Shown: in pieces, positions 18,173 through 26,011 of the stretch
How the letters are laid out: each line of letters starts with the position of its first letter
Position numbering within the stretch: position 1 is the first letter of the stretch
Origin: Terriglobales bacterium
GTDB taxonomy: Bacteria; Acidobacteriota; Terriglobia; Terriglobales; Acidobacteriaceae
Assembly (NCBI GenBank): GCA_025980765.1
Contig: JAICXB010000026.1
Coordinates: 1-58,757 of the forward strand
Direction of reading: 5' to 3'
Length of the DNA: 58,757 nucleotides
Position numbers and translations under genes: made by a program
The notes under the pieces: generated by a model
Database searches by the model: none
What the model was told of the DNA's origin: nothing
What the model saw: only the letters and a program-made list of their open reading frames with translations

Positions 18173-19420
18173 TTAACCCTCGGGCACTGCCGTCCAGCTT
18201 TGGCCCCCATCTCGGGTTTGCCACGCGCCATCTTCGGTCGCGACCTTCACAGCCCCTCCCGATCCGAGCTGGATCCGAAGCACCGTTCCTTCCCACGGTC
18301 CAGTCACTTGTTTCCAGCTCGTCCCAGCATCGGAGCTGTGGAAGAGAACGGGAGTAGCCGGTCTGTCAGCAGCGGCTTGGGATCCGCCCGCCCATACCTC
18401 AATTCCCTGAGCGGCAACCGCTCGGAAGATAGCGCCCGCCGCAGGTTCAATCACGCTGAGAGTATCGTCCCAATTGCGCCGTTGAAGCTGTCCCGTGCTG
18501 GAGATGCTCCAGTGAGCGATCGGCGTCTTCATAAGATTCCCACTCACGACGCCAGCGAATGCCGATGCGCGTTCTCTCTTCGCCGCGACGGCGCCCGCTG
18601 ATGCGGACAATTGCGGCTGAGCGATTGCTTCCGCAGTTTTGGGGGGCGCTGCTGAGTTCAGTGGGTACATTCCTCCAGCAACACCGGCGCCACTTCCACT
18701 TCCCACCACAGCCGGCGGACTCGAAGCGGAGGCCGTTGTGTCCAGGGCTTGGGCGGTTGCAGTGCGCCGCTGCCGACTGCTGAATGCATCGGCCGCTGGA
18801 GTTTGCGCCATGGTCGCTTCTGGCACCAGTGGCGCTGCCGCTTGTGACAGAATTCCACCTGACGCAGTGCTTTTAGAAACGCGTGGCATAGCCTCCTTGG
18901 CCTGCGACATCGGCGCATTCCTGGCGAGAGCTGTTCTTGACTGTTTGGAAGCAGAGTGAATGTTAGTCGCAGCAAGCGCTGGTGTGGGTGCAGCCGCTTC
19001 ACACCCAAGCCCGGCTGTACCACATGGTTGCGGAGCCTGTAGGGTCGCACCCGTGCTCACGACATTCGCAGCAGCTTGGTGCGATGCAGGAGTGGAACGC
19101 GATTGCTGCTGATGGATCAGCACTCCAACTCCAACTGCAGTCGCCAGGGCTGCAGTAGCCGATGCCCAACGCATTGCGGCAGGGAAGCGAAGCACAGGCA
19201 GACGAAGCGGTCGTTCAGCCGGTTTTTCCTGAACATCGGAACTCGCGAGAGCGACCGCGGTACGGCAGCTCGAGCACCTGCTCAGGTGATCGATCACGCG
19301 ATCTCGCTCCGCGGAACGTAGCGTGCGCTCGGCAAAAGCAGAGAGCAGGTCCGCTGCCGGATGCTCTCCGGCGACTTCCGCCCCCAGCCGCTGCTTCACG
19401 ATTTCATTAAAACGGTCCAA
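18173..19420 (-). CDS. Anti-sigma factor with C-terminal propeller-like repeats
   Basis: A 415-residue protein. The N-terminal 60 residues look like a zinc-binding anti-sigma domain (VIDHLSRCSSCRTAV, the His-x3-Cys-x2-Cys motif). A membrane segment follows at about 83-103 (ASATAALATAVGVGVLI), then a long Ala/Ser/Thr-rich linker, then a C-terminal part (about 300-415) with Asp-box repeats (HSSDAGTSWKQV, QTRDGGQSWTAV) like BNR/YCF48 propellers. I infer that it holds the upstream sigma factor at the membrane and senses something outside through the repeats. The TTG start at 19,420 follows GAGGG at a good distance. It is downstream of the sigma gene on the same strand. Confidence 0.75.
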   Translation of the reverse strand: MDRFNEIVKQRLGAEVAGEHPAADLLSAFAERTLRSAERDRVIDHLSRCSSCRTAVALASSDVQEKPAERPLRLPVLRFPAAMRWASATAALATAVGVGVLIHQQQSRSTPASHQAAANVVSTGATLQAPQPCGTAGLGCEAAAPTPALAATNIHSASKQSRTALARNAPMSQAKEAMPRVSKSTASGGILSQAAAPLVPEATMAQTPAADAFSSRQRRTATAQALDTTASASSPPAVVGSGSGAGVAGGMYPLNSAAPPKTAEAIAQPQLSASAGAVAAKRERASAFAGVVSGNLMKTPIAHWSISSTGQLQRRNWDDTLSVIEPAAGAIFRAVAAQGIEVWAGGSQAAADRPATPVLFHSSDAGTSWKQVTGPWEGTVLRIQLGSGGAVKVATEDGAWQTRDGGQSWTAVPEG

Positions 19421-19476
19421 AGTCCCTCAATTTCTGGCGGCCATTACGCCCACAGCCCCGGCAACTCACAAGCAGA

Positions 19477-19493
19477 GGCGGGGCATGCCCCGT
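19477..19493. repeat. Perfect palindrome CGGGGCATGCCCCG
   Basis: The 14-base palindrome at 19,479-19,492 lies in the spacer between the sigma and anti-sigma genes. It could form a cruciform or an attenuating hairpin in the message, which would separate the expression of the two genes; that is inference. Confidence 0.5.
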
Positions 19494-19599
19494 CTGTGCT
19501 GCCGCTGGGAATTGCCGCCCCAGGCTGCTTTGCCACATTGCTCTCTTCGCTCTCAATATTGAACGGTCAGGAATCATTTTCTTGCGCTCACGTCCTGTG

Positions 19600-20484
19600 T
19601 TAGCGGCGCTCTTCCGCCGAAGCTCGCAGCCTTCCTGCCACGTCTAACTCCAGGTCCCGAACATCTGCTTCCAATGCCTCATCTGCCTGAGCGCGGCTCA
19701 TGCCACGGCTCTCCAGGCCCTTGCGGATACGTCTTCGCAGCTCCTTCAGCATCTTTTCCAGCTTGCGGCTGATCGTGGATTCGTGCACTCCCAACGTGCG
19801 CCCAATCTCAGCAAGGCGGCGCTGATCGAGGAAGTAGGAGCTCAGGATAAAGCGCTCTTCACCGGCCAGCGAGGCAAGAGCTTCATCGGTCGCCTCGCGC
19901 AAGCGCGAATCGGGGAGGGGAACACTTTCTGCAGCGGTGGCCGCGAACTGCACGCCGTGCTCCTCCTCTTCAGCCTCGATGCTCACCAGTCGCTTGCCCG
20001 CGCGAATCTGGTTCACATAATTCTGCGCCAACACCATTCGCAGCCAGCCCGCCAGCGATCCGCGTCCCGAGTAGAGCGCCAGTTTGGAACGCCGCTCCTC
20101 ACCGGGCCCAAGTCCGTAGAGCTCCGCATACAAAGAGTCGGCCAGTTCGCGACCAACCGATTCATTGCGAGTAACGCTGCGAGCGGATTGATAGATCGGC
20201 TCCCGGAACCGGGTGAGAAATACATCCCATGCATGCTGATTTCCGGCAGCGCAGCCCTGCGCGAGCACCAATTCCTCGAGACGCAAATTGCCAATAAAAT
20301 CCGTTATCTCGGATTCGGAAGCGCCGGCCAGGTCCTCAGTTCGCGAGACAACCGTCTGAAAGATCGCCGCCAGATGTTCCGGGGTGATCGCGAATTCCGC
20401 CGCCCCGCTGCGCGCATACACCGCAGAAGCAAGACGACTGAAAACCGGCGATCGAGCATCGAGTTTTGCGCTGGAGTGAACCAT
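19600..20484 (-). CDS. Sigma-70 family (ECF-like) sigma factor
   Basis: A 294-residue sigma factor. Region 2 is around residues 110-175 (FREPIYQSARSVTRNE ... GSLAGWLRMVLAQNYVNQIR), and region 4 with its helix-turn-helix is near 220-275 (FILSSYFLDQRRLAEIGRTL, GVHESTISRKLEKML). An extra N-terminal segment of about 85 residues makes it longer than a classic ECF sigma factor. It would direct RNA polymerase to a set of promoters under control of the membrane anti-sigma factor encoded next. The frame opens at 20,517 inside a repeat; ATG at 20,484 avoids that and is preferred. Confidence 0.85.
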   Translation of the reverse strand: MVHSSAKLDARSPVFSRLASAVYARSGAAEFAITPEHLAAIFQTVVSRTEDLAGASESEITDFIGNLRLEELVLAQGCAAGNQHAWDVFLTRFREPIYQSARSVTRNESVGRELADSLYAELYGLGPGEERRSKLALYSGRGSLAGWLRMVLAQNYVNQIRAGKRLVSIEAEEEEHGVQFAATAAESVPLPDSRLREATDEALASLAGEERFILSSYFLDQRRLAEIGRTLGVHESTISRKLEKMLKELRRRIRKGLESRGMSRAQADEALEADVRDLELDVAGRLRASAEERR

Positions 20485-20487
20485 GAA

Positions 20488-20575
20488 GCGTATCGGACCA
20501 TCGGGTGATCGGATCATCGGGCGAAGTTAGATCACCCGATCACCCGATGGCCCGATCACCCGATAATAAATTTCC
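20488..20575. repeat. Inverted repeats of ATCGGGTGATC/GATCACCCGAT
   Basis: The plus strand holds CCATCGGGTGATCGGATCAT followed after a short gap by several copies of GATCACCCGAT, the reverse complement. The copies can pair in more than one register. The block lies between the divergent sigma factor and ARPP-1 genes, where it may affect both promoters, and belongs to the same family as blocks near 15,775, 38,945 and 42,945. Confidence 0.6.
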
Positions 20576-20665
20576 CTGCAAGCTCGTCTTGCGCGATCGT
20601 TCTTCTCTCACCAGCGAGGTAGATCCTCCCCGAAACAGCTCCTCGCCGGCGGAGGAGAAACCAAA

Positions 20666-21775
20666 ATGTTTCGATCTATTTTCTCGCGTTTGAGTCTGGT
20701 GTTTGCAGTATCTCTATGCACATCATCGCTGCTTTGGGGCGGCATCGGCAATCCCACCTTCAAAGTATTGAACCCTATCTCTCACGGGAATCTCTCGATT
20801 TTTCCCGTGGTCACGTCTTACTCGCACGATACCAGCGAGTTCATCACCCTGGATGAGGGCATTCGCTCGGGCGAGGTTGTCGTCACCGAGTCAGGCAGAG
20901 CGATGCCGCTGATTCGCGGGCCTCACGCGCACATTCCCCGCTCCTACGGCGCGCAGGTCAATCATCTGGTTCTGGTGAACAATTCCAAACATCCACTGAT
21001 TTTGCTGGCGGGCGAGATCGTCACCGGCGGCAAGCAGGACCGAGTGGTGGGTAAAGATCTTCTGATTCCGGCGGAGAGCGATCCGGTTGATTTGAGCGTG
21101 TTTTGCGTCGAACCAGGCCGCTGGACTGGAGCTAGCGACCAGTTTTCCACGATGAAATCACAGATGGCCCAGCCCAGTGTGCGCCGCGAGGCCATGGTGG
21201 CACAGAACCAGCAGATGGTCTGGGATTCAGTCGCGGCTTCGCGCAGCGTGATCGCGGGAGCGATTGGCGGACTATCTCCGGCCGCCAAGCCGACCACCTC
21301 ATATGCAAAAACCTTCGAAGATGGAAACGTGCAGAAGGTAATCTCCCAACAGGCAGCCCCGATTGAACAGTCTTATAGCTCGCTGATGCGGCAATTGCGC
21401 GACCAGCATGCGGTGGGGGTAGTAGTGGCAGTTGGCGGCCAGTTCATCTGGGCCGACATCTTTGCCAGCACGCCGCTGCTGGAGAAGTACTGGCCCAAAC
21501 TGGTGCGCTCGTATGCCGCGGAAGCAATGACGACGCGCACTTCGGCAAAACATGTGAGCGTTGCCGCAGCGCAGAATTTTCTCGACGACATGCAGGGCAC
21601 GCGGGAAACCATCGAGAGCGAACCCGGGGTGTACCGGCAAGCAGAAAGCATCGCTCCCGATTTCAAGGTGTTCACGCTGGCCTCGCTTTTGCCCGGCACA
21701 GGCTTCGACTTACATATCAGCAAAATCGCGGACCCAAATGCCGAGCCGGAGGTCTTGCCGCTGGGAATTAAGTAA
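20666..21775 (+). CDS. Exported ARPP-1 domain (DUF6569-like) protein
   Basis: A 369-residue protein with a signal peptide (about 5-25). The core resembles the ARPP-1 family: an early FPVVTSY strand, TLDEGIRSGEVVVTE, the LVLVNNSKHPLILLAGEIVTGGKQDRVV segment (seen in pieces), and PVDLSVFCVEPGRW. The biochemical role of the family is not established. The start is supported by a GGAGGAGAAA ribosome binding site. A GC-rich hairpin follows eight bases after the stop. Confidence 0.8.
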   Translation: MFRSIFSRLSLVFAVSLCTSSLLWGGIGNPTFKVLNPISHGNLSIFPVVTSYSHDTSEFITLDEGIRSGEVVVTESGRAMPLIRGPHAHIPRSYGAQVNHLVLVNNSKHPLILLAGEIVTGGKQDRVVGKDLLIPAESDPVDLSVFCVEPGRWTGASDQFSTMKSQMAQPSVRREAMVAQNQQMVWDSVAASRSVIAGAIGGLSPAAKPTTSYAKTFEDGNVQKVISQQAAPIEQSYSSLMRQLRDQHAVGVVVAVGGQFIWADIFASTPLLEKYWPKLVRSYAAEAMTTRTSAKHVSVAAAQNFLDDMQGTRETIESEPGVYRQAESIAPDFKVFTLASLLPGTGFDLHISKIADPNAEPEVLPLGIK

Positions 21776-21782
21776 ACGGAGC

Positions 21783-21802
21783 GCCGGGCCACCTCGCCCG
21801 GC
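21783..21802 (+). terminator. GC-rich hairpin after the ARPP-1 gene
   Basis: Arms GCCGGGC (21,783-21,789) and GCCCGGC (21,796-21,802) with a 6-base loop lie just after the stop codon. No clear T-tract follows, so termination efficiency is uncertain. A similar hairpin occurs at 22,422. Confidence 0.45.
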
Positions 21803-22091
21803 CATCCTTAACCCAGATGGCCCCCCAACGGTGTGCCAAGCTATGCCAATGAAGTTCCTGGGACAGCCGGCGGCGCTCTTGTGAAAGAAAGATCGCATCC
21901 GAATGAACTGGGCGAGCTTCGCTTACGTACAGTAAATATGCGGGTCTAAAGAGATGAGCGGCAGCGAAGGTAACATCCCGGCGAGACCTTGGTCATAGCA
22001 CTTCAGGGACTTACTTTCGTGTTTTGTGGAAGAGGATTCTGCAACAAACAGGGTCCCATTCGAGTCTAATGTTTCAGAAGCAAGTAGGGTC
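21803..22091. other. Spacer without a recognised gene
   Basis: About 290 bases between the hairpin and the next ribosome binding site. I see no coding region; a short plus-strand frame running into it from 22,026 lacks a ribosome binding site at its first start. Confidence 0.45.
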
Positions 22092-22106
22092 GGAGGTGAC
22101 CTGAAA

Positions 22107-22334
22107 ATGGTGGAAAAGTTCTCCATTGCCGAGTTATCCGCTCTGCGCAACGAGCTGATGCAGAATGGGCTGGATTCGTGGCAGGCCGCGGAATTGTTTT
22201 CCGTGTTCTTATCGGGCCGCGGTTATGGAGTCTCGTCCAATGCCGCCATTGACGCGGCCACCCGCGTAGAAGAAGCCGGCTGCTCCATTGACGTCCTGCA
22301 GCGCGAACTGGAGAGCCTTGCCATGGTGATGTAG
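22107..22334 (+). CDS. Small helical protein of unknown function
   Basis: A 75-residue protein, probably cytoplasmic and helical (MVEKFSIAELSALRNELMQ start). The frame is open from 22,026, but ATG at 22,107 is clearly the start because a near-ideal GGAGGTGA ribosome binding site lies at 22,092-22,099. I do not recognise the family. A strong terminator-like hairpin follows about 90 bases later. Confidence 0.7.
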   Translation: MVEKFSIAELSALRNELMQNGLDSWQAAELFSVFLSGRGYGVSSNAAIDAATRVEEAGCSIDVLQRELESLAMVM

Positions 22335-22573
22335 CAGCTACGAGCTGCTGCTAGCAGCCTGCGGCTAGAAAAGTTTTGATCCTCGCATTCCCAAAGTGGA
22401 ATGTGACGGGACCAGCGAATGAGAGCCGGGCGAACCTGCCCGGCTCTATGCGTTTTTGGCTGCTAGCGGCGCAAATGGTTGGAAAACTGAGCGGCGTGAA
22501 TTCAACGCATTCTGCTATAGCTCGTTTGGATTAGCACAGCTCAAGCCAGCAGCTAGTAGCTAGCAGCCAGCAG
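22335..22573. repeat. GCTAGCAGC-type repeats flanking a hairpin
   Basis: Words of the GCTAGCAGC family occur at 22,333-22,368 and again at 22,543-22,577, enclosing the hairpin at 22,422-22,447. No gene is seen. The second copy directly abuts the end of the permease gene. Confidence 0.55.
22422..22458 (+). terminator. Rho-independent terminator
   Basis: A perfect 10-bp stem, AGAGCCGGGC (22,422-22,431) with GCCCGGCTCT (22,438-22,447), loop GAACCT, followed by ATGCGTTTTT. It would end the transcript of the small gene at 22,107. Confidence 0.65.
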
Positions 22574-23905
22574 CTATTCGTAATGCAACGCCTCCACCGG
22601 GTCCAACTGCGCCGCTCGGGTCGCGGGAACGGTGCCGAAGACGATGCCTACCGCCGAAGCGACGGCGATGGCGATGATCGCTGAAAGTCCTGAAATGGGA
22701 ATACGGTACGCGGTCAGAAAACGGGCAGAGAAGGGAACTGCCAGACCAATCAATGTCCCCAGCACTCCTCCGCTGAGAGAAATAAACACCGCTTCGGTGA
22801 GGAACTGCAGCCGGATTTCCTGGCGAGTCGCGCCCACAGCCTTGCGAATCCCGATCTCGCGAATGCGGGAACGGACATTGGCCAGCATGATGTTCATAAT
22901 TCCCACGCCGCTCACCACCAGGGTCACCGTGGCAATCAGCAGCAGGACCACAGTAAGCGCGTTGGCGGTCTGCGCGGCCACCGCCAGCAATTGCGTCAGA
23001 TTCTCCACGTGATATACCGATTGCGGCCGATGACGTGACTGCAGGAATTGCCGGATTTCGTTCGTCGCGGCGGGCACTTCGGCGGCGTCGCCCACGGAGA
23101 AGAAAATCTGCTTAACCGCGTCGGTGCCGGTAAAGTATTTGGCGACCGTATAGGGAATCAGGATGGTGTCGTCGGCAATTTCAGACTGACCAAAGGTCTC
23201 TACCCGCTCGCGGAATGTTCCGATTACTGTGAACGGCAGATTGCTGATCTTAATGGTCTGGCCGATGGCCGCATCTTCGTTCCCGTATAGCCGTTTTGCC
23301 AATGGCTGGGTGATCAGCGCAACTTTGGTTCGAGTCATCGATTCGTCCTGATCGAAGAAACGTCCGGAGAGGATCAGCAAGTTGCGAATCGTTTTGTAAT
23401 CGGAAGAAACTCCCAACACCAGCAGATCGCGTTGTTTGCCTTCTCCCACCGAGATGCGATCGTGGAGTTCAACCATCGGCGATGCTGCCACCACGTCCGG
23501 CACCTGCTCGCGAACCGCGCGCACGTCGTTTTCGGTCAGCTCGTCGCGCTGCACCGTGCTGAAGGAAGAATTACTCGCTCCTTCGTAGTACGCGATGATC
23601 ATGTTGGCGCCGATCGACTGGATCTGATTCAGGATGTACTGCTTGCCCGTGAGCCCGATCGTGACCACCAGGATCAGCGAGGCGGTGCCAATCACCATAC
23701 CCAAAGCGGTAAGGACAAAACGAACTTTGCTGGTGCGAAATGAGTCCACCGCCAGCTTGGCGATCTCGCTGAAGAGCATGGTCTTGGTCGCGCTCTCCAG
23801 CGTCGCTTCAAAGGAGCGAATGCGATCCATAGGCCGGTGCGAGGCTGAAGCTCCTGCCTGGTGCGCCTGCTCTTGCAGCGCGAGTCTTTGCTCTTCCGGC
23901 GACAT
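22574..23905 (-). CDS. MacB/FtsX-type ABC transporter permease
   Basis: A 443-residue permease. After a short soluble N-terminus comes a first membrane helix (about 65-90, FVLTALGMVIGTASLILVVT), a periplasmic MacB core domain (about 95-300) and three C-terminal helices with the FtsX signature near NIMLANVRSRIREIGIRKAV. It would work with an ATPase in exporting peptides, lipids or drugs, or in mechanotransmission across the envelope. No ATPase gene is adjacent, so it must pair with one elsewhere. The frame runs up to 24,385, but the part before ATG 23,905 (or 23,917) is repeat DNA and not coding. Confidence 0.85.
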   Translation of the reverse strand: MSPEEQRLALQEQAHQAGASASHRPMDRIRSFEATLESATKTMLFSEIAKLAVDSFRTSKVRFVLTALGMVIGTASLILVVTIGLTGKQYILNQIQSIGANMIIAYYEGASNSSFSTVQRDELTENDVRAVREQVPDVVAASPMVELHDRISVGEGKQRDLLVLGVSSDYKTIRNLLILSGRFFDQDESMTRTKVALITQPLAKRLYGNEDAAIGQTIKISNLPFTVIGTFRERVETFGQSEIADDTILIPYTVAKYFTGTDAVKQIFFSVGDAAEVPAATNEIRQFLQSRHRPQSVYHVENLTQLLAVAAQTANALTVVLLLIATVTLVVSGVGIMNIMLANVRSRIREIGIRKAVGATRQEIRLQFLTEAVFISLSGGVLGTLIGLAVPFSARFLTAYRIPISGLSAIIAIAVASAVGIVFGTVPATRAAQLDPVEALHYE

Positions 23906-23936
23906 GTTCACAACCATCCTAAAACCAAACCCAAAT

Positions 23937-24065
23937 GCTTTACCACGGATCTCACGGATGAGCACGGATTGCCACGGATTCGAAAATACATCAGAAAGGT
24001 TTCTTTGAACGGCAGGAGATCTATCCCTGCGATCCGTGAAAATCCGTGAAAATCCGTGGTAAAGC
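23937..24065. repeat. Inverted repeat element with CACGGAT words
   Basis: The ends are perfect 14-base inverted arms (23,937-23,950 and 24,052-24,065, GCTTTACCACGGAT against its complement). Inside are several CACGGATT copies on one side and AATCCGTG copies on the other. It lies just upstream of the permease start. Confidence 0.65.
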
Positions 24066-24182
24066 TTTTGATTTTGCTGTTGCTTTGCCCCATCTCCAGT
24101 GCACAAATCCCGACTTTCCGCGCGCGTCCACAACCTAGACCACTTTTGAACAGGAAAATCACAATTTTCGTTTTCCCGGCTC

Positions 24183-24210
24183 TTGCACCTGTGAGTGGAA
24201 GGAGTAAATT
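24183..24210 (+). promoter_or_regulatory. Candidate promoter of the large structured RNA
   Basis: TTGCAC at 24,183-24,188 and TAAATT at 24,205-24,210 are separated by 16 bases, an acceptable sigma-70 arrangement, and would start transcription close to the first hairpin at 24,217. A perfect GAAAAT/ATTTTC dyad with a CACA centre lies a little upstream (about 24,150-24,170) and could be an operator. This is inferred from hexamers only. Confidence 0.3.
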
Positions 24211-24215
24211 CCATA

Positions 24216-25950
24216 ACACGCGAGCGTGAGATGTCCTGAATCGCTCGAGCCTGAGTTTCAAAACGAGGTCTTCGCGAGGAGATTAAGTTTGAAACAACCG
24301 ATTGGGACCCGCAACTGTGTCGGAGAAGAACAGATCGCAAGGTCGGTTCCGACGCGAGACGCGGTCGAGAGTTCCAATCGAACAAAGGCCGGTTGCAAGC
24401 GGTGAAAACTGTGAGCTAACCGGTTGCCGTAATCGAAGAATGCAGACGGGCGAGCAAACGATGGCAGCTTATGGTTGCCGATCGGGTGCAAGGTTCCGAG
24501 AGGGTAAAAGCAATCGGAACCGGAAGCCAGGCAGGGATGCTGAGCAGACCTTCGGGTTTGCAGCCAGCATTGAGCGTGATACAGCGCAAGCCGGATCAAA
24601 GCTCGAGAAACCCTGCAGTCGGACGTGAATGGCGGCCCTCGCGGCAGTGATTCACGGAGTGAGCAGTTGGCGCAAGCCGGCTGACTTCCCGGCTCAGCAT
24701 GAACAGAGGAAATGCTGTTCGCGCAGGAAAGACGCTGCGGAAACGCAACATCGATCCGGAAGACTCTGCAAACGTGAAGAGAACGGCACTGTGACCGAAC
24801 ACGACTTCATCCAGTGACGAACTGGACGAAGAAACCGTTCGAATCGCAGCCAGCGGACCGGAGCCGGAGGCGCAAGCCGACGGCAGGTTGCAATCATTCT
24901 GACAGAAGCGCCCGCGAAAGCAGGCGATTTCAGGAACGATTGTGACGAATCCAGTGCTCCAGCAATGGAACACGCGAGCAGCAACCGCAAGGATGAGCTG
25001 TTCGGACAGAATGAGAAATCGTTTTGTCGATCACGGTAAGCAAATCGCAATCCAGCGCATGACGCGAGTCAAAGCGGGTTTAGCGGTTGTCAGTCGCATC
25101 GGACTTGTCCCGCATACGCGGGTCGAGAACGGCGATTGAAAGACTGTTCCGCTGGAGCCAATTCCGGGTTCGCCCGGAACGGGAATTCTGAGACGGAACG
25201 TGTCGCAAGTCCTGGCGCGAGGAACCATTCGGCGCGAGTCGGGTGCGGAGATCGCGAAGGCGAAAGTCCGGTAATCCTGAACAGCGCGGCGCGAGTCGCG
25301 ACGGAGAATCGGCCAAGACCAACTGCGATGCGCGGAGAACGCAAGTTCGTCGTGCAATCCAGATGGCCTGAAAGACCGGCGGTCCCCCTGCAGCGAAAGT
25401 TGCAGGACAGACAAGCTGGCCTAGAGATCGCAGAAACACGGATAACGAAAGCTGTTCGGATCGTCTGCGGTCCTATCCCAAACCCGAGAGGGCGCGGGAT
25501 AAGCAAAGAGCGGCGCTAGGCGGAAGGCCTGTCGAATTCAGGCAACAGGCTTCATCCTTCGGGCACTCGCGGGAGCACATCGCAAGATGCGTTCCGGCGT
25601 AAAACTTCCGGTGACGGAAGGGGGCACGATGGGTGACAAATCCAGCCAAGTCGCATTGACGGCTTCCAGCCTTGGCAACAGGACTGGATGTCTGGACGGG
25701 ACATCTCACCAATTCTTCGTGGCCTGCATTCGCAAGAGTGCAGGCCATGATGCTTTATGGCCGCTTACCAGCTTCTGGTTTGAAGGACCGTCGCCCGCCC
25801 CCGGGCGTCTTTTCGTTGGCAGGAACAATGCAGAGAGAATATTGCAGAATGCGCTTGGTTCAGTCTCAGGTTCCAGCCTGTGCGGCTCGGCACCGCGGCT
25901 CTGACGCAGACGTGAAAAGACGCCCGAGAGCGGGCGACGGTCCTTCAATC
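24216..25950 (+). ncRNA. Candidate giant structured non-coding RNA (about 1.7 kb)
   Basis: No frame here reads like a protein, yet the plus strand is packed with hairpins. A nested arm spans 24,299-24,380: 10 bp closing (299-308/371-380), then 4 bp, then 7 bp (317-323/349-355), then GATC-GCAA-GGTC. Others: 24,255-24,295 (8 bp around a GCGA hairpin); 24,492-24,521 (8 bp); 24,537-24,570 (6 bp around a 7-bp UUCG hairpin); 24,796-24,841; 25,146-25,199 (6 bp around a 7-bp UUCG hairpin at 25,162-25,179); 25,387-25,406 (8 bp, GAAA); 25,475-25,500 (GAGA); 25,605-25,620 (6 bp, GUGA); 25,717-25,750 (15 bp, GCAA). Such density of stable tetraloops is what structured RNA shows. Ends are approximate. I see no group II domain V, no rRNA, RNase P or tmRNA signature. 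Confidence 0.75.
25780..25948 (+). repeat. 35-base inverted arms at the 3' end of the RNA
   Basis: The left arm 25,780-25,814 and right arm 25,914-25,948 match as reverse complements at 33 of 35 positions, enclosing 99 bases that themselves hold smaller pairings. As RNA this is the longest helix of the region and could close the molecule or end transcription; as DNA it could be the ends of a small mobile element. Confidence 0.75.
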
Positions 25951-26011
25951 GCCTTCCTGTCAACCCACTGCCTACCTGGCAGCCTCTAACTACAAAACAG
26001 AGGTTCCCACA

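Noticed and set aside
24574..25519. Several open frames of 90-140 codons on both strands in 24.2-25.5 kb
   Set aside because: Their translations are rich in Arg, Ser and Gly without any motif, lack ribosome binding sites, and overlap each other on both strands; hairpin structure explains the sequence better.
24216..25950. Group II intron, rRNA, RNase P or tmRNA as identity of the structured region
   Set aside because: I found no domain V-like hairpin, no GTGYG start, no conserved rRNA words, and no RNase P or tmRNA signature.
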